Shown: in pieces, positions 25,271 to 33,878 of the stretch | Layout of the letters: each line of letters begins with the position of its first letter | How positions within the stretch are numbered: the stretch's first letter is position 1 | From: DASXHZ01 sp036488085 | GTDB lineage: Bacteria > Acidobacteriota > Thermoanaerobaculia > Gp7-AA8 | Reading direction: 5' to 3' | Length of the DNA: 64,000 nucleotides | NCBI GenBank assembly: GCA_036488085.1 | Contig: DASXHZ010000053.1 | Location: 16,831-80,830, forward strand | Translations under genes and position numbers: made by a program | The notes under the pieces: generated by a model | Database searches by the model: none | Told to the model about the DNA's origin: nothing | The model's input: the letters and a program-made list of their open reading frames with translations, nothing else

Positions 25271-26077
25271 CTACTTCTTGTAGACCACCTTGACCGCCAT
25301 GTCGTCCATCGCCTTCGGGTTCTCGCCGAGGGCCTGGAGTTTCTTGAAGTCGTACTCCCAGATCAAGGTGTTTCCCTCGCGGCGGTGGGCGTTGGACGAG
25401 ACGACCTGGAACGGCGCGGTGATCTTCCAGGCGAAGCGCATCCCTTTGAACGCGTCTTCCATCATCTTCTGGGTCTCGGGGTCCATCGGCGGCCCCTGCG
25501 AGCTCGCCTCCGACTTCACCTTGTCGGCGGGGTTTTGCGGTTTGGTGCGGATGGTGATGGTCGACGCGGTCTCGACGACGTCGAGGCCCTGAAACGGCGT
25601 GTCGAGGACGTTCTTCTTGGTCGGATCGGGAGGGCCGCCTTTGGCGCCGCCCTTCTGCGGGAGCTTGACGTCGACGAGGTGCGCGAGCTTGTCGAACGCG
25701 AACTTCATGTTCGTGACCATCCCGAACTCTTTCTCGGTCACGGATGCATCGAGGAGCTTGATGCCCGGCGGAAGGGACTTCTCCATGTCCTTCTTCGGAT
25801 CCTCGGGGCCTTCCTTCGACTCGGTCGTCTTCGCGTTCTTCTTGAAGTCGGCCTTTGCCGCCTCGATCTCTTCCTTGGTGGGCGGGCCTTTCTTCCCTTC
25901 CATCCCTCGCTGGACCATGGCCATGATGGTGATCATCGGCTCCATGTCGACGCCGAGTTTGAGGTTGGCGGTGCCCGACATGTCTTTCTTGAGGTCGATC
26001 GTTTCCTCGATGTCGAAGCAGCCGGTGGCGAAAACCGCGAAGAGTGCGGCGACGAGCAGGCAGCGCGTACGGGCCAT
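25271..26077 (-). CDS. Predicted lipoprotein of unknown function
   Basis: 268 aa. Signal peptide with lipobox ATGC (Cys20), then a lysine-rich helical segment (about 60-105) and a beta-rich C-terminal half ending WEYDFKKLQALGENPKAM. The opening CFDIEETIDLKKDMSGTANL resembles secreted proteins that bind or insert in envelopes, but I cannot name a family with confidence. Monocistronic, flanked by a family D repeat at its 3' side. Confidence 0.75.
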   Translation of the reverse strand: MARTRCLLVAALFAVFATGCFDIEETIDLKKDMSGTANLKLGVDMEPMITIMAMVQRGMEGKKGPPTKEEIEAAKADFKKNAKTTESKEGPEDPKKDMEKSLPPGIKLLDASVTEKEFGMVTNMKFAFDKLAHLVDVKLPQKGGAKGGPPDPTKKNVLDTPFQGLDVVETASTITIRTKPQNPADKVKSEASSQGPPMDPETQKMMEDAFKGMRFAWKITAPFQVVSSNAHRREGNTLIWEYDFKKLQALGENPKAMDDMAVKVVYKK

Positions 26078-26106
26078 GAGGCTTCCTTTCGGTTGTACGG
26101 CTGAGG

Positions 26107-26406
26107 TTACCTCAGTTCAGCGCCGGCCGCGCGGCTCAGGTCATCGACGGCCGCGCGCTTCGTGTCGTCGGCCGGCCGGTAGCGATAGGCATCCGAATCG
26201 CGCGCCCTTACGACGAAACCGCGCGTGGCAAGCTCGCGGAGCGTCTGCGTCACGAGCTCGGGTTTGGAGCCGACCTGGTTGGCGATGGCGTCCGCCGACC
26301 AGAAGGTCTCAGGCGACCGCCGGAGGAGAAGCAGCACATCGACTGCCGCGGGGGAATGCACACACTCGCCGAGGAGACGGCGGACATCGGGCTTGAGTCC
26401 GTCCAT
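26107..26406 (-). CDS. Small winged-helix DNA-binding protein
   Basis: 99 aa. Predicted wHTH: VHSPAAVDVLLLLRRSPETF, WSADAIANQVGSKPELVTQT, LRELATRGFVVRARD, consistent with a MarR/ArsR-like fold. The ATG at 26406 is chosen because a consensus TATAAT sits 7 bp upstream, implying a leaderless mRNA; the open frame extends to 26430. Divergent from the LolC-like gene with 53 bp between starts. Confidence 0.7.
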   Translation of the reverse strand: MDGLKPDVRRLLGECVHSPAAVDVLLLLRRSPETFWSADAIANQVGSKPELVTQTLRELATRGFVVRARDSDAYRYRPADDTKRAAVDDLSRAAGAELR

Positions 26407-26413
26407 GCCGGTA

Positions 26414-26442
26414 ATTATATGGCATCCCATCCAGTGTGTCTG
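26414..26442 (-). promoter_or_regulatory. Promoter of the winged-helix gene
   Basis: Perfect TATAAT (26414-26419) 7 bp before the ATG; weak -35 CAGACA (26437-26442) after 17 bp. Confidence 0.55.
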
Positions 26443-26459
26443 AGTACACTAGCGGACGC

Positions 26460-27680
26460 ATGAATCTGCCTCGCCTCATTGCCTGGCGTTACCTTCGCCG
26501 GCCGACTGACAAGCTCGTGTCGGCGGTCGGGCTCGTGTCGGTGTTCGGGCTCGTGATCGGCGTGATGGCGCTGGTGATCTCGATGGCGCTGATGACGGGG
26601 TACCGCGGAGACTTGCAGCAGAAGTTGCTCGGCGGGAACGCGGAGGTCTTCGTCTACTCGATCGGCGGACCGATGCACGACACGGCGCGGTTGCTCGGGA
26701 TCATTCGCGCGACGCCGGGCGTGGGGGAGGCGTCGCCGGTCTTGTTTCAGCAGGCGCTCGTGACGACGGAGCGGAACAGCACCGGCACGCAGGTGATGCT
26801 GAAGGGTTTCGATCCGGCGCGCGCGCGAACCACACCGATGCTTGCGAAGATTGTCGGGCCGCACGGCCGCTTCGAGAGCCCCGACGGCGAGAACGGGATC
26901 GCGGTCGGGAAGTACCTCGCGACACGGCTCGGTGTTCACGCAGGCGACGCGATCAGTGTGACGGTCCCGAGCGAGGGGGAGTCGTTCCTTCCGCGTAGCG
27001 CGACATTCGTCGTCACGAGTGTCTTCGCGACCGGCTTCTACGAGTACGACGCAAGGTGGCTGTTCATCGATCTCGCCGAGGCCGAACGTCTCGCCGATGT
27101 GCGCGGCGGAGCGAATCTGATCGAGGTGAAGCTCGCGCCGGGTGCCGCGATCGATCAGGTGACGAACGAGATCGGCCGCCGCACCGATCACCGTTACGCC
27201 GTGAGCGACTGGCGCGACATGAACCGGCAGCTCTTCTCGATGCTGAAGATCCAGCAGCTCGTACTCTTCATCGTGATCGGGCTGATCGTCTTCGTTTCGA
27301 CGTTCAACATCGTCTCGACGCTGATCATGACGGTGCACGAGAAGCGGCGCGAAGTCGGGATCCTGACGTCGATGGGCGCCGGGCAGCGCACGATCAGCCG
27401 CGTCTTCCTCTGGTACGGCACGATGGTCGGCTTTGCCGGCACGGCCACCGGCGTGATCCTCGGCGTCGCGATCTGCTGGGTGATCACGCGGTTCCACCTC
27501 GTGTCGTTCCCGCCGGAGATCGCCGAGGTCTATTTCGTGTCGTCGATCCCGTTTGTGACGCGGGCCAGCGACCTGGCGACCATCGCCGCGTTCTCGATGA
27601 TCGTCTCGTTCCTCGCCACGATCATCCCGTCGCTACGCGCCGCGCGGTTGAATCCGATCGCGGCGTTGCGGCACGAGTAG
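26460..27680 (+). CDS. Lipoprotein-releasing ABC transporter permease (LolC/LolE family)
   Basis: 406 aa. It begins IAWRYLRRPTDK, the hallmark of LolC/E N-termini, then TM1 (about 22-45), a periplasmic MacB_PCD-like domain, and three C-terminal helices with TVHEKRREVGILTSMGA and the end LRAARLNPIAALRHE. Extracts lipoproteins from the inner membrane for LolA in didermic bacteria. No LolD ATPase is adjacent, so the subunit must be encoded elsewhere. The 3' end overlaps the convergent TPM gene by 59 bp. A GTG at 26436 is an alternative start. Confidence 0.88.
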   Translation: MNLPRLIAWRYLRRPTDKLVSAVGLVSVFGLVIGVMALVISMALMTGYRGDLQQKLLGGNAEVFVYSIGGPMHDTARLLGIIRATPGVGEASPVLFQQALVTTERNSTGTQVMLKGFDPARARTTPMLAKIVGPHGRFESPDGENGIAVGKYLATRLGVHAGDAISVTVPSEGESFLPRSATFVVTSVFATGFYEYDARWLFIDLAEAERLADVRGGANLIEVKLAPGAAIDQVTNEIGRRTDHRYAVSDWRDMNRQLFSMLKIQQLVLFIVIGLIVFVSTFNIVSTLIMTVHEKRREVGILTSMGAGQRTISRVFLWYGTMVGFAGTATGVILGVAICWVITRFHLVSFPPEIAEVYFVSSIPFVTRASDLATIAAFSMIVSFLATIIPSLRAARLNPIAALRHE

Positions 27681-28155
27681 GCACCACTTCCGCCTCCGAA
27701 ACCGAGTGGCCGCCGCCCTTGTACGACTCGGCGCCGATCGTGTTCAGGATCGCCGCGACGCCGTGTTCGACCGCGCCGGAGTAGTCGCCGGACTGCAGGC
27801 GCGGCTGCATGATCGTGCTCGTGATCAGCTTCGACTTCGCGTCGGTGAGACTCCCTTCGAGCCCGTAGCCGACCTCGATCCGCATCTTCCCGTCGTCGGT
27901 AGAGACGAAGAGGATGACGGAATTGTCCTTTTTCGCCTGCGCTCTCATCTGCTCGAGCGCCGTGCCGTCAGGCACTTTCTTGTCGATGAAGACGAGAACC
28001 TGGTTGGAGGTCTGCTGCTCGAAGGCTTTCAGCTTCTGGTCGAGCTTTTCGGCTCTGTCGGCAGGGAGGGCTCCGGCGTTGTCGGTGATGTACTGCGCCG
28101 GCTTGCTCGGAAGTGGAATCGCGAGGAGGGCGGTCAGGAAGAGGGTCGAGAGCAT
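27622..28155 (-). CDS. TPM domain (YgcG-like) secreted protein
   Basis: 177 aa. N-terminal signal sequence (MLSTLFLTALLAIPLP), then the TPM_phosphatase domain: YITDNAGALPADRAEKLDQK, NQVLVFIDKKVPDG and RIEVGYGLEGSLTDAKS. The usual C-terminal membrane helix and Gly-rich tail are missing, so it is a short, probably periplasmic form. The start at 28155 opens at the signal peptide; the open frame further upstream runs through the divergent carA gene. Confidence 0.85.
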   Translation of the reverse strand: MLSTLFLTALLAIPLPSKPAQYITDNAGALPADRAEKLDQKLKAFEQQTSNQVLVFIDKKVPDGTALEQMRAQAKKDNSVILFVSTDDGKMRIEVGYGLEGSLTDAKSKLITSTIMQPRLQSGDYSGAVEHGVAAILNTIGAESYKGGGHSVSEAEVVPTRAATPRSDSTARRVATG

Positions 28156-28158
28156 GTT

Positions 28159-28173
28159 TATAATGCGCAAAAA
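28159..28173 (+). promoter_or_regulatory. -10 box and short leader of carA
   Basis: TATAAT (28159-28164) lies 9 bp before the carA ATG, in an AT-rich stretch also next to the divergent TPM start. No pyrimidine-responsive leader fits in this space, so carA is nearly leaderless. Confidence 0.55.
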
Positions 28174-29271
28174 ATGCCTGCCGCCCGGTTGATCCTCGAA
28201 GACGGAACCACTTACGCAGGCGAATCGTTCGGCTCGCCTGCCACGACGATCGGGGAGGTCGTCTTCAATACCTCTCTGACCGGCTACCAGGAGATCGCCA
28301 CCGATCCGTCGTACCGCTTTCAGATCGTGGTGATGACCTACCCCCACATAGGAAACTATGGCGTCGAGGGGACGGTGGAGCAGAGCGACGCGCCACAGGT
28401 CGCCGGCTTCGTGGTGCGCGACGTGATCGAGGAGCCGTCGAGCGCCCGCGCACAGATGTCGCTCGGCGAGTACTTCGAGAAGACGAAGATCCCCGGAATC
28501 GCCGGCATCGACACCCGCGCGCTGACCCGGAAAATCCGGAACGAAGGGGCGATGCGCGGCATGATCACGACCGACGACCGGCCGGCCGACGAGCTCGTCG
28601 GCGAGATCCGGAACGCCCCCTCGATGAGCGGCCTCGATCTCGTGCAGCGCGTCACCGCGCTCCGGCCGTATCCGTTCGACGAGCGGCCGACGGAGACGCG
28701 TCATCGCGTCGCGGTCTACGACTTCGGCGTCAAGCGCGACATCCTCCGCCAGCTCGTGCAGCAGAACTGCGACGTGACGGTGTACCCCGCCACGACGCAC
28801 GCCGAAGAGATCCTGAATCTGAAATACGACGGCGTGCTGCTATCGAACGGCCCCGGCGACCCCGAGCCGGTGACGTACGCGCAGGAAAACATCCGCCATC
28901 TCGTCGGCAAGATCCCCATCTTCGGCATCTGCCTCGGCCACCAACTCCTCGGCCTCGCGCTCGGCGGCCGTACGTACAAGTTGAAGTTCGGCCATCGCGG
29001 CGGCAATCATCCGGTGAAGGACCTCCGCTCGGGCCGCGTCGAGATCACCGCGCAGAATCACGGCTTCTCCGTCGATCCCGACTCGCTCTCGGAGAACGAC
29101 GTCGAGTTCACGCACATCAACCTCAACGACCAGACGCTCGAAGGTTTCCGCCACCGCCGCGAGCCGGCCGTCGCCGTTCAGTACCACCCCGAAGCCGCCC
29201 CCGGCCCGCACGACTCGTTCTACCTCTTCCAGGACTTTGTGACGATGATGGACGAGTGGAGGGAGCGATGA
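28174..29271 (+). CDS. carA: Carbamoyl-phosphate synthase small (glutaminase) subunit
   Basis: 365 aa. The N-terminal CPSase domain (ARLILEDGTTYAGESFGSP, TGYQEIATDPSY, GIDTRALTRKIRNEG) is followed by a class I glutamine amidotransferase with GICLGHQLLG (nucleophile Cys), the SNGPGDP loop and HPEAAPGPHD (catalytic His, Glu). Supplies ammonia to CarB for pyrimidine and arginine synthesis. carB is not in the window. Length is typical. Confidence 0.96.
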   Translation: MPAARLILEDGTTYAGESFGSPATTIGEVVFNTSLTGYQEIATDPSYRFQIVVMTYPHIGNYGVEGTVEQSDAPQVAGFVVRDVIEEPSSARAQMSLGEYFEKTKIPGIAGIDTRALTRKIRNEGAMRGMITTDDRPADELVGEIRNAPSMSGLDLVQRVTALRPYPFDERPTETRHRVAVYDFGVKRDILRQLVQQNCDVTVYPATTHAEEILNLKYDGVLLSNGPGDPEPVTYAQENIRHLVGKIPIFGICLGHQLLGLALGGRTYKLKFGHRGGNHPVKDLRSGRVEITAQNHGFSVDPDSLSENDVEFTHINLNDQTLEGFRHRREPAVAVQYHPEAAPGPHDSFYLFQDFVTMMDEWRER

Positions 29272-29518
29272 GATGCGCGCTGCGGAGTTCTACCGGGCGG
29301 TGACTGATCTGCTCGATCGCCTCCTGTCGCTCCTCGACCGAGAAGGCATTCGGTACTGAACATCCCGGCCGTCGGCTGTAGACGAGTGGGAGGCTCGGCG
29401 ATCCGATCGGCTGCGCCGGTCCGGCGGGGGTGCGGAGCCATGTCAAGGAACAACACCGATTCGTGACACTTCCCTACTGATCGAAGTGCGGACGCGACGA
29501 GGGCCATACGTGACAACG
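29272..29518. other. Intergenic region after carA
   Basis: 247 bp without a convincing gene. A 28-codon frame starting at 29273 (MRAAEFYRAVTDLLDRLLSL...) is amphipathic and begins one base after the carA stop, but it has no recognisable family. GC-rich stretches without long symmetry fill the rest. Confidence 0.4.
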
Positions 29519-31090
29519 CTAGAACCCGCTGTCGCGGTGCTCGCCGAATGTGCGCTTCAGCGTCGAGACGATTTCGCCGATGGTGCACTCGCTGCGGATG
29601 CAGTCGACGATGAGCGGCATGAGGTTCGCCGTCTCGATTCCGGCGTGCAGTTTCGCCAGCGCGCCGGCGACGTCGCCTTTGCGCGATGAGCGGAACTCCT
29701 GCAGCCGCGCCACCTGGTCGCGCTCGACGCTCTCGTCGATGACCAGGGTCGGTAGCGTCGTGTGGTCGGCTTCGATGAACTCGTTGACTCCGACGACTAC
29801 CGACTGCTTTTCCTCCAGCGCCCGCTGCGCGCGGTAGGCGGACTCGCCGATCTCGTTCTGGACGAAGCCGGTCTCGATCGCCTGCATCGCGCCGCCCATC
29901 TGGTCGACGCGCTCGATCAGCTTGCGGGCGGTGCGCTCGATCTCGAGCGTCATCGACTCGATGGCATACGACCCGGCGAGCGGGTCGGCAGTGGCGATGA
30001 CTCCTGTCTCGTGCGCGAGCACCTGCTGCGTCCGCAGCGCGATCTTCGCCGACTCCTCGGTCGGCAGCGCGAGGGCCTCGTCGCGGGAGTTGGTGTGCAG
30101 CGACTGGCACCCGCCGAGGACCGCGGCCATCGCCTGGTAGGCAACGCGGATCACGTTGTTTTCCGGCTGCTGCGCGGTGAGCGTCGAGCCGGCGGTCTGG
30201 GCGTGGAATCGCAGCGCCAGGGACCGCGGGTCCTTTGGGTCGTGCCTCTCGCGCATGAGCGTCGCCCACAGCTTCCGGGCGGCGCGGAACTTCGAGACCT
30301 CTTCGAGAAAGTCGTTGTGCGCGTTGAAGAAAAAGGACATGCGCGGCGCGAAGGTGTCGACGTCGAGCCCCCGGTCAACGGCCGCCTGTACGTACGCGAG
30401 GCCGTTCGCGAGAGTGAACGCGACCTCCTGCACCGCCGTCGAGCCGGCCTCGCGAATGTGATAGCCGGAGACGGAGATCGTGTTCCAGCGCGGCACGTTC
30501 GCGGCGCAGAACTCGAAGATGTCGGTCACGATCCGCATCGACGGGGCGGGAGGGAAGATGTACGTGCCGCGCGCCGCGTACTCCTTGAGGATGTCGTTCT
30601 GGATCGTGCCGGAGAGCTTCGGCCACTCGATCCCGCGCCGCTCCGCGACGACCAGCAGCATCGCCAGGAGGATCGAGGCCGGCGCGTTGATCGTCATCGA
30701 GATCGAGACGCGATCGAGCGGGATCTGGTCGAAGAGCGTCTCCATGTCGGCGATCGAATCGATCGCCACGCCGACTTTGCCGACCTCGCCGCGGGCTCGC
30801 ACGTCGTCGGAGTCCATCCCAATCTGCGTCGGGAGGTCGAACGCCACCGAGAGCCCGGTCGTGCCGCGCTCGAGGAGGTAGCGATAGCGCTTGTTCGACT
30901 CGACGGCGGTCGAGAAGCCGGCGTACTGCCGCATGGTCCAGAGCTTCCCGCGGTACATCGACGGCTGCGGGCCGCGCGTGTAGGGAAACTCGCCCGGCAC
31001 GCCGAGGTCGCCGTGCGGATCGAACGACCGCTCCTCGAGCGAGGCCTCGTCGAAGAAGAGCGGCAAGTCGATACCGGAAGTCGTTTCCAT
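29519..31090 (-). CDS. Methylmalonyl-CoA mutase, large-subunit catalytic domain
   Basis: 523 aa. Catalytic (TIM-barrel) part only: YTRGPQPSMYRGKLWTMRQY, GTTGLSVAFDLPTQIGMDSD, GTIQNDILKEYAARGTYIFP and SVSGYHIREAGSTA are classical MCM substrate-site blocks. The C-terminal B12-binding domain is absent, as in two-subunit mutases where it is a separate protein; that partner is not in the window. Interconverts methylmalonyl- and succinyl-CoA, or a related isobutyryl-type rearrangement. The ATG at 31090 has a TATATT box 8 bp upstream. Confidence 0.9.
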   Translation of the reverse strand: METTSGIDLPLFFDEASLEERSFDPHGDLGVPGEFPYTRGPQPSMYRGKLWTMRQYAGFSTAVESNKRYRYLLERGTTGLSVAFDLPTQIGMDSDDVRARGEVGKVGVAIDSIADMETLFDQIPLDRVSISMTINAPASILLAMLLVVAERRGIEWPKLSGTIQNDILKEYAARGTYIFPPAPSMRIVTDIFEFCAANVPRWNTISVSGYHIREAGSTAVQEVAFTLANGLAYVQAAVDRGLDVDTFAPRMSFFFNAHNDFLEEVSKFRAARKLWATLMRERHDPKDPRSLALRFHAQTAGSTLTAQQPENNVIRVAYQAMAAVLGGCQSLHTNSRDEALALPTEESAKIALRTQQVLAHETGVIATADPLAGSYAIESMTLEIERTARKLIERVDQMGGAMQAIETGFVQNEIGESAYRAQRALEEKQSVVVGVNEFIEADHTTLPTLVIDESVERDQVARLQEFRSSRKGDVAGALAKLHAGIETANLMPLIVDCIRSECTIGEIVSTLKRTFGEHRDSGF

Positions 31091-31098
31091 CGCCACCC

Positions 31099-31106
31099 AA
31101 TATAAT
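31099..31106. promoter_or_regulatory. Shared divergent -10 region
   Basis: AATATAATT gives TATAAT on the plus strand (31101-31106, 12 bp before the DUF4388 ATG) and TATATT on the minus strand (31099-31104, 8 bp before the mutase ATG). The two -10 boxes physically overlap, so firing should be mutually exclusive. Confidence 0.55.
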
Positions 31107-31118
31107 TCGCACCCCTTC

Positions 31119-32261
31119 ATGGCCGTCTCTGGAAATCTCAAGACCATGTCCGCGGGCGACGTCCTGCAGTGGCTCAGTCTTGCCCAGAAAACGGGGACGC
31201 TGGTCGTTCACAACAAGTCGGTCGAGAAGAAGATCTTCTTCAAGAACGGCCGGGTGATCTCCTCCGCCTCCAACGACCCGCGCGAATACCTAGGGCAGTT
31301 CCTCATGAGCCATGGCTACCTCAGCGAGGCGGAGCTGACGAAGGCGATGGAGGTGCAGCGCCAGTCGGGCATCCTCCTCGGCAAGATCCTCGTGATGATC
31401 GACGTCATCAACGAGGACGACCTGAATCGCCTGATGCGCCTCAAGGCGGAGGAGGAGATCTACGACCTCTTCCTCTGGAAGGAGGGCGACTTCCATTTCC
31501 TCGATGAGGAGCTGCCGCAGTTCGAGATGATCCCTCTGAAGGTCGACGTGACCGGAATCATCATGGAGGGGATGCGCCGCGTCGACGAGTGGTCGCGCAT
31601 CCGCGAGCTGATCCCGAACGAGGCGCTCGTCCCGATAATCGAGAAGCCGGCAGGCGACGAGGTGCTCGACGATTTCGATTTCGACGACGCGCAACGCCAG
31701 ATCATTCGCGCAATCGACGGCAAGCGGAGCATCGGCGATCTCGTGGTCGAGACTCGCTCGTCGTCGTTCACCGTGTCGTCTACCGTCCACCAGCTCGCGC
31801 GCGAGGGGTACATCCAACTGACGGACGTCTCGGCGTCGCGCGCCGCCGCTCCGGCGGCCACTCCCGATCTCGATGAGGACGAGGAGATCGCGTCATTCCT
31901 CGGCCGCGCGCAGCAGGCGTTGCGCATCCGCGATTTCGAGAAGGCGCAGCGGCTGCTCAAGGCCGCACAAAACCTCGATCCGAATCATCCGAAAGTGCGG
32001 TCGGCGGTCAAAGGCGCCGAGTCGGTGATCGTCAGCGAGCTGCGGAACGCGGGGATCATCGACTCGCGCGTCCCGCGCGTCTCGAAGTCGTTCGACGAGA
32101 TCACCGGCATGAACTTCACGCCGAACGAAGGCTTCCTGCTTTCGCGCATCAACGGCTCGTGGGACATCGGTTCGCTAGTGAAGATCAGCCCCATCCGCGA
32201 GCCCGACGCCCTCCTGATCTTCTACAAGCTCTGGAAGGACGAGATCATCGCCTTGGATTGA
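31119..32261 (+). CDS. DUF4388 protein with helical C-terminus
   Basis: 380 aa. An N-terminal DUF4388 domain (VSGNLKTMSAGDVLQWLSLA, KTGTLVVHNK, FKNGRVISSASND) continues into a GSPII_E-N-like helical part (LGQFLMSHGYLSEAELTKAM, ILLGKILVMIDVINEDDL). After an Ala/Pro linker (about 248-258) come TPR-like helices (QQALRIRDFEKAQRLLKAAQ, NLDPNHPKV). Cytosolic signalling or scaffold protein; members occur with two-component and motility systems. Divergent from the mutase. Confidence 0.82.
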   Translation: MAVSGNLKTMSAGDVLQWLSLAQKTGTLVVHNKSVEKKIFFKNGRVISSASNDPREYLGQFLMSHGYLSEAELTKAMEVQRQSGILLGKILVMIDVINEDDLNRLMRLKAEEEIYDLFLWKEGDFHFLDEELPQFEMIPLKVDVTGIIMEGMRRVDEWSRIRELIPNEALVPIIEKPAGDEVLDDFDFDDAQRQIIRAIDGKRSIGDLVVETRSSSFTVSSTVHQLAREGYIQLTDVSASRAAAPAATPDLDEDEEIASFLGRAQQALRIRDFEKAQRLLKAAQNLDPNHPKVRSAVKGAESVIVSELRNAGIIDSRVPRVSKSFDEITGMNFTPNEGFLLSRINGSWDIGSLVKISPIREPDALLIFYKLWKDEIIALD

Positions 32262-32279
32262 TCGCGCTCTGCGCGGAGA

Positions 32280-32343
32280 GCCGGCTTTGATCTGGCTTTG
32301 CGCGGCGCCATGCCGGCGGTGATCTGGCTTAGCGCGGAGCCAC
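32280..32343. repeat. Two tandem 32-bp units
   Basis: GCCGGCTTTGATCTGGCTTT-GCGCGGCGCCAT followed by a second copy, GCCGGCGGTGATCTGGCTTA-GCGCGGAGCCAC (32312-32343), directly before the family D repeat. Confidence 0.65.
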
Positions 32344-32443
32344 GCCCCTCACCCGGCGTCGCTGCGCTACGCCACCCTCTCCCGGTGGGAGAGGGACAAG
32401 AGGGCAAACAATCTCCCTCTCCCTCCGGGTGAGGGGCGCGCAT
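32337..32443. repeat. Family D interspersed repeat
   Basis: GAGCCACGCCCCTCACCCGG, CACCCTCTCCCGGTGGGAGA, then CTCCCTCTCCCTCCGGGTGA and GGGGCGCGCATCC. Same outer inverted repeat as 25120-25256; lies between the convergent DUF4388 and ybeY genes. Confidence 0.8.
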
Positions 32444-32469
32444 CCACGACGAGCGTGTTTGCGGCGGTG

Positions 32470-32874
32470 TTAATCGAGACCAACGGCAGCCCGCACCTTC
32501 ACCTCGAGCGCGTTCATCTCGCCGGTGTCGGTCTCGTGGTCATAGCCCATCGCGTGGAGGATGCCGTGGAGGATCAGGTAGCGCACTTCGGTGGCCAGCG
32601 AGTGCTTCTCGTCGGACGCTTGCTTCCTCGCCTGGTCGACGGAGATCACGATCTCGCCGAGGAGCGGGGCATCGCCGGGGAAGGTGAGGACGTCGGTCGT
32701 CTTGTTCTTGCGGCGGAACTTGCGATTCAGCTCGCGCATCGACTCGTCGTCGACGAATGCGATCGAGAGCTCCTCCGGCTCGATGTCGACGGCCCGGAGA
32801 ACGCGGCGAGCGAATACCGCGATGTCGCGCCGCGTCAGGTGCGGGACGCTGCCGCTGATCTCGATATTCGTCAC
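32470..32874 (-). CDS. ybeY: rRNA maturation RNase YbeY
   Basis: 134 aa. It contains the zinc motif HGILHAMGYDH (H-x3-H-x5-H) and LTFPGDAPLLGEIVISVD, both diagnostic. Metallo-endoribonuclease for 16S rRNA 3'-end maturation and ribosome quality control. The GTG start at 32874 gives a GTGA overlap with the phoH stop; the frame continues upstream only as an antisense-free shadow of phoH. Last gene of a six-gene operon. Confidence 0.93.
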   Translation of the reverse strand: MTNIEISGSVPHLTRRDIAVFARRVLRAVDIEPEELSIAFVDDESMRELNRKFRRKNKTTDVLTFPGDAPLLGEIVISVDQARKQASDEKHSLATEVRYLILHGILHAMGYDHETDTGEMNALEVKVRAAVGLD

Positions 32875-33878
32875 GCCTCGGATGGCTCGGTGACGTCTTG
32901 CTGTCGTTGCTGACGCGTCGCTTCCTCTTTCTCCTTCTGTTCGCGCTCGACCTTGTCGTACGCGACGACGATCTTGGCGACGAGCGGATGGCGGACGACG
33001 TCGCGATCGGTGAAGTCGAAGAAGCTGATCCCTTCCACGTCCTGCAGGATGTTGCGCGCCTCGCGGAGGCCCGACTTCTTGCCGGTCGGAAGGTCGACCT
33101 GGGTCACGTCGCCGGTGACGACGCATTTCGAGCTGAAACCGAGGCGCGTGAGGAACATCTTCATCTGCTCGGGCGTCGTGTTCTGCGCCTCGTCGAGGAT
33201 GATGAACGAGTCGTTGAGCGTCCGGCCGCGCATGAAGGCCAGCGGCGCGATCTCGATCACGCTCCGCTCCATCATCTTCTCCACTTTCTCGAAACCGATG
33301 ATGTCGTACAGCGAGTCGTAGAGCGGGCGGAGGTACGGGTTGACCTTCTCTGCAATGTCGCCGGGGAGGAAGCCGAGCCGCTCGCCGGCTTCGACGGCGG
33401 GGCGGCAGAGGATCACGCGTTTGATGGACTTCTCGGCGAGCGCCGCGGCGGCCGCCGCGACGGCGAGGAAGGTTTTGCCGGTGCCGGCGGGGCCGATCGC
33501 GAAGACGATGTCGTTGTCCTGGATCGCCTGGAGATATTTCTTCTGCGCCAGGTTGCGCGGCGTGGCGGCGCGCTTGAGCGCCGGCTGCAGCGACTCGTCG
33601 GTAAAGAATTCAATCAGGTCGGTGTCGGGTTTGTCGCGAAGCACGCGGACGCCGGTGGAGATGTCCGACTTCTTCAGCGGATAGCCGCTCGCGATCAACT
33701 GCTGCATCTGCCCGAGAAGCCTCTCGACGGGTTCCACGTGATCGGCCGAACCCTGGACATTGATCTGGTTCCCGCGCGACGAGATGCGGACGTCGAACGA
33801 GTCTTCGATCAGCCGCAGGTTTTCGTCGTGGTTGCCGAACAGCGTGTGCATCCCTTGTTCGTCGAGCGTCAGTTCCAT
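32871..33878 (-). CDS. phoH: PhoH-like ATPase (YbeZ type)
   Basis: 335 aa. A KH-like N-terminal part (about 1-70) is followed by the PhoH ATPase domain with Walker A GPAGTGKT (about 128-135), LCRPAVEAGERLGFLPGD and Walker B IILDEAQN. It ends in a charged Glu/Lys/Gln-rich tail. Acts with YbeY in RNA metabolism; the two genes overlap here as in many bacteria. Starts directly after the rsmD stop (TGAATG). Confidence 0.93.
   Translation of the reverse strand: MELTLDEQGMHTLFGNHDENLRLIEDSFDVRISSRGNQINVQGSADHVEPVERLLGQMQQLIASGYPLKKSDISTGVRVLRDKPDTDLIEFFTDESLQPALKRAATPRNLAQKKYLQAIQDNDIVFAIGPAGTGKTFLAVAAAAAALAEKSIKRVILCRPAVEAGERLGFLPGDIAEKVNPYLRPLYDSLYDIIGFEKVEKMMERSVIEIAPLAFMRGRTLNDSFIILDEAQNTTPEQMKMFLTRLGFSSKCVVTGDVTQVDLPTGKKSGLREARNILQDVEGISFFDFTDRDVVRHPLVAKIVVAYDKVEREQKEKEEATRQQRQQDVTEPSEA

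Noticed and set aside
28156..28800. Extension of the TPM protein upstream
   Set aside because: Antisense to carA; the signal peptide begins at 28155.
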